DNA of 64,000 nucleotides from Bosea sp. Tri-49 (lineage in GTDB: Bacteria > Pseudomonadota > Alphaproteobacteria > Rhizobiales > Beijerinckiaceae). A program made the position numbers and the translations under genes. The stretch covers positions 4,607,001-4,671,000 of the forward strand of contig NZ_CP017946.1 in assembly GCF_003952665.1 (NCBI RefSeq), read 5' to 3'. This document shows, piece after piece, positions 61,962-64,000 of the stretch (positions are counted from its first letter, which is position 1; every line of letters starts with the position of its first letter). Below the pieces are notes generated by a model. The model did no database searches. It saw only the letters and a list, made by a program, of their open reading frames with translations, and was not told where the DNA came from.

Positions 61962-62007
61962 GATCGAGATGCCTTGCGGGTTCGGGGTGACGCGGTTGTG
62001 ACGGCGC

Positions 62008-62814
62008 TCATACGGTGAGCACTGCCGATGTCAGCAATTGCGTGTAGGCATGCTGGGGATCGTCGAGGACCTGGTCGGTCAGGCCCTGCTCGACGACGCG
62101 GCCGTCCTTCATCACCATCAGACGGTCGGTGAGGAGCCGGGCGACGGCAAGATCATGGGTGACGATGATCGCGGCGAGGCCGAGATCGCGCACCAGCACG
62201 CGCAGCAGGTCGAGCAGGCGGGCCTGCACGGAGACGTCGAGGCCGCCGGTCGGCTCGTCCATGAAGACCAGCTTCGGTTCGGAGACCAGCACGCGGGCGA
62301 TCTGCAGGCGCTGCTGCATGCCGCCGGAGAACTGGCGCGGCCTGTCGTCGACGCGATTGCCGGCGATCTCGACGCGCTGCAGCCAGTCGAGCGCAGTCTC
62401 GCGGATCCTGCCGTAGTGGCGGGCGCCATTGTCCATCAGCCGCTCGCCGACATTGCCGCCGGCCGAGACGTCCATGCGCAGGCCGTCGCGCGGGTTCTGG
62501 TGAACGATGCCCCAGGCGGTGCGCATCAGCCGGCGCCGCTCCTGCTCGGCGACCGAATAGATGTCGAGCGGTTCGACCCCGCCGCGGAACAGGACCTCGC
62601 CTTCGTCGGGCTTGTCGATGCCGGCGAGGCAACGCAGCAGGGTCGACTTGCCGGAGCCGGATTCGCCGACGATGCCCAGCACCTCGCCCGGCCAGAGGTC
62701 GAAGGAGACATCGGCGCAGCCGATGCGCTCGCCATAGAAGCGGGAGACGCCGGCGACCGAGAGCAGCGGAGCGGGATCGAGGGCGAGCTCCTGCGGATTG
62801 ACCTGCATGTTCAT
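62008..62814 (-). CDS. phnK: Phosphonate C-P lyase system protein PhnK (ABC-type ATPase)
   Basis: A 268-residue ABC ATPase that docks to the PhnGHIJ core in E. coli. Walker A GESGSGKS, signature FSGGMQQRL and Walker B VFMDEP are present. The ATG at 62814 overlaps the phnJ stop by 4 bases, which fixes the start; a longer frame upstream is out of family. Confidence 0.95.
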   Translation of the reverse strand: MNMQVNPQELALDPAPLLSVAGVSRFYGERIGCADVSFDLWPGEVLGIVGESGSGKSTLLRCLAGIDKPDEGEVLFRGGVEPLDIYSVAEQERRRLMRTAWGIVHQNPRDGLRMDVSAGGNVGERLMDNGARHYGRIRETALDWLQRVEIAGNRVDDRPRQFSGGMQQRLQIARVLVSEPKLVFMDEPTGGLDVSVQARLLDLLRVLVRDLGLAAIIVTHDLAVARLLTDRLMVMKDGRVVEQGLTDQVLDDPQHAYTQLLTSAVLTV

Positions 62815-63737
62815 GGCTTGGCCTCGTCTTCGACCAGATGCAGCGCCGAAGCGTCGGCGAGCATGGCGCCGCGATGGCCCTCGGCCCGCCGCGTCTCGCA
62901 ATGATGGCTGTCGGAGCAGACGAACATGCGCCCGCCCTGGTCATCGATCACAACCTCGTCGAGATAGGAATCAACGGCGCCGCAGAGCGCGCAGGGCTGC
63001 TCCCAGCTCTGGATGCGGAAGGGATGATCGTCGAAATCGAGGCTGCGCACGCTGGTGTGCGGCGGCACCGCATAGATGCGCTTCTCGCGGCCGGCGCCGA
63101 AGAGCTGCAGCGCCGGCGACATCTGCATCTTTGGATTGTCGAATTTCGGGATCGGCGACGGTGCCATGACATAGCGGCCATTGACCATGACCGGGTAGTC
63201 ATAGGTCGTCGTCACTTCGCCGAAGCGGGCGATGTTCTCGTAGAGCTTGACCTGCATCAGCCCGTATTCGGCCCAGGCGTGCATCTTGCGCGTCTCGGCC
63301 TCGTGCGGCTCGAGCTTCCTGAGCGGCTCGGGCTGCGGCACCTGGTAGACCATGATCTGGCCGGCCTTGAGCGGCGCCTCGGGAATGCGGTGGCGGGTCT
63401 GGATGATCGTTGCCTCATCGGTGGCCTCGGTGGTGCGCGCATCGGCGGTGCGCTCGAAGAAGCGGCGGATCGAGACGGCGTTGGTGGTGTCGTCGGCGCC
63501 CTGGTCGATGACTTTCAGCGTATCGTCCGGGCCGATGATCGCGGCGGTGACCTGGATGCCGCCGGTGCCCCAGCCGCGGGCGAGCGGCATCTCGCGCGAG
63601 CCGAACGGTACCTGGTAGCCGGGAATCGCGACCGCCTTGAGCAGGGAACGGCGGATCATCCGCTTGGTCTGCTCGTCGAGATAGGCGTAGTTGTAAGCTG
63701 GCCTGGTCTCGTCGCTTATGCTCTGGTGCACGGTCAT
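62811..63737 (-). CDS. phnJ: C-P lyase catalytic subunit PhnJ (radical SAM)
   Basis: A 308-residue radical-SAM enzyme cleaving the C-P bond. The cluster Cys pattern Cx2Cx21Cx5C is intact: C249, C252, C274, C280, as in E. coli PhnJ; the Gly-rich GWGTGGIQVT loop, where the glycyl radical forms, is at 55-64. ATGA overlap with phnI and phnK couples translation. Confidence 0.97.
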   Translation of the reverse strand: MTVHQSISDETRPAYNYAYLDEQTKRMIRRSLLKAVAIPGYQVPFGSREMPLARGWGTGGIQVTAAIIGPDDTLKVIDQGADDTTNAVSIRRFFERTADARTTEATDEATIIQTRHRIPEAPLKAGQIMVYQVPQPEPLRKLEPHEAETRKMHAWAEYGLMQVKLYENIARFGEVTTTYDYPVMVNGRYVMAPSPIPKFDNPKMQMSPALQLFGAGREKRIYAVPPHTSVRSLDFDDHPFRIQSWEQPCALCGAVDSYLDEVVIDDQGGRMFVCSDSHHCETRRAEGHRGAMLADASALHLVEDEAKP

Positions 63738-64000
63738 TCCGCGGCCTCCGGCAGGGCTTCCTGTTGCTCGGCAAGGCGCTGCTCGCGCTCCCGCCGGATG
63801 CGGCGGATCAGCTCGAGTTCGCCCTGGAAATCGACATAGTGCGGCAGCTTGAGATGCTCGACGAAGCCGGCCGCCTCGACATTGTCGGAGTGATACAGGA
63901 CGAATTCGTCCTGCTGCGCCGGATAGTTCGCCGCCTCGCCGAACTCCCGCGCCTTCAGTGCCCGGTCGACCAGCGACATCGACATCGCCTTGCGCTCGCT
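63734..64000 (-). CDS. phnI: Phosphonate C-P lyase subunit PhnI, C-terminal part
   Basis: The last 88 residues of PhnI; the gene enters from the right edge. HSDNVEAAGFVEHLKLPHYV is the family-typical C-terminal block. PhnI forms the nucleosidase that couples phosphonate to ATP. Met residues inside (63985) are not the true start. The upstream phnGH genes are presumably outside. Confidence 0.93.
   Translation of the reverse strand, partial: SERKAMSMSLVDRALKAREFGEAANYPAQQDEFVLYHSDNVEAAGFVEHLKLPHYVDFQGELELIRRIRREREQRLAEQQEALPEAAE

Overview
The window is 64 kb of GC-rich, gene-dense chromosome from an alphaproteobacterium of the Hyphomicrobiales (Rhizobiales), most likely Bosea or a close relative. 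This rests on gene content (fused indolepyruvate:ferredoxin oxidoreductase, TAXI-type TRAP transporter with DUF1850, alphaproteobacterial phn cluster with DUF1045, HmuTUV/HutX heme locus) and on palindromic intergenic repeats of a kind common in that group. The genus is inference. I found no rRNA, tRNA, CRISPR array, insertion sequence, prophage or replication origin.

Layout. 1-8.3 kb (minus strand): a Liv-type ABC importer flanked by two CoA ligases, with a small zinc metallopeptidase near its end; this looks like uptake plus CoA activation of an organic acid. 8.3-14.4 kb: mixed accessory genes (small secreted protein, glutathione transferases, AT-rich orphan membrane gene, Crp/Fnr regulator, alpha/beta hydrolase, LysE exporter, HD-domain protein with a divergent GlxA-type regulator). 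14.4-18.0 kb: a 1183-residue indolepyruvate:ferredoxin oxidoreductase. 18.2-19.9 kb: DUF1007 protein plus NicO-family nickel/cobalt permease behind an attenuator-like leader. 20-25.6 kb: a cobalt-type nitrile hydratase operon (GGT-like protein, amidase, alpha, beta, accessory protein) that would convert nitriles to amides and then acids. 25.7-29.5 kb: TAXI TRAP transporter. 29.7-33 kb: OpgG/OpgD-type glucan protein and a GH75 chitosanase-like lipoprotein. 33.0-38.1 kb: a zinc-acquisition cluster (His-rich micro-protein, ZnuC, ZnuB, ZnuA, CobW GTPase, WD40 protein, small two-Cys protein) with two Zur-box-like sites.

38.2-47 kb: AlkZ-like DNA glycosylase, an SGNH protein whose catalytic Ser is Thr, lytic transglycosylase, GalE, GalU, an outer-membrane barrel and KdsD, mostly envelope and sugar-nucleotide functions. 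47-51.5 kb: LysR regulator, SMR and DMT transporters, a GST and SerA. 51.6-55.7 kb: divergent heme operons, HmuTUV on one side and an IsdG/HmoA-like monooxygenase plus HutX on the other, separated by an Irr ICE-box-like palindrome. 55.8-58.7 kb: Wzx-like flippase, tyrosine phosphatase, pyrophosphatase. 58.8-64 kb: 3' part of a C-P lyase operon (phnI, J, K, L, M, DUF1045, hexapeptide acetyltransferase) running off the right edge.

The most notable points are the non-coding structures (cloverleaf repeats, attenuator-like leader, Zur and ICE boxes, hairpins after binding-protein genes), the His-rich first product of the zinc cluster, the GGT-like protein in the nitrile hydratase operon, the SGNH protein with a substituted nucleophile, and DUF1045 as a candidate replacement for PhnP. 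I did not find a clearly new multi-gene system. The zinc cluster accessory genes and the cloverleaf repeats are the best leads.
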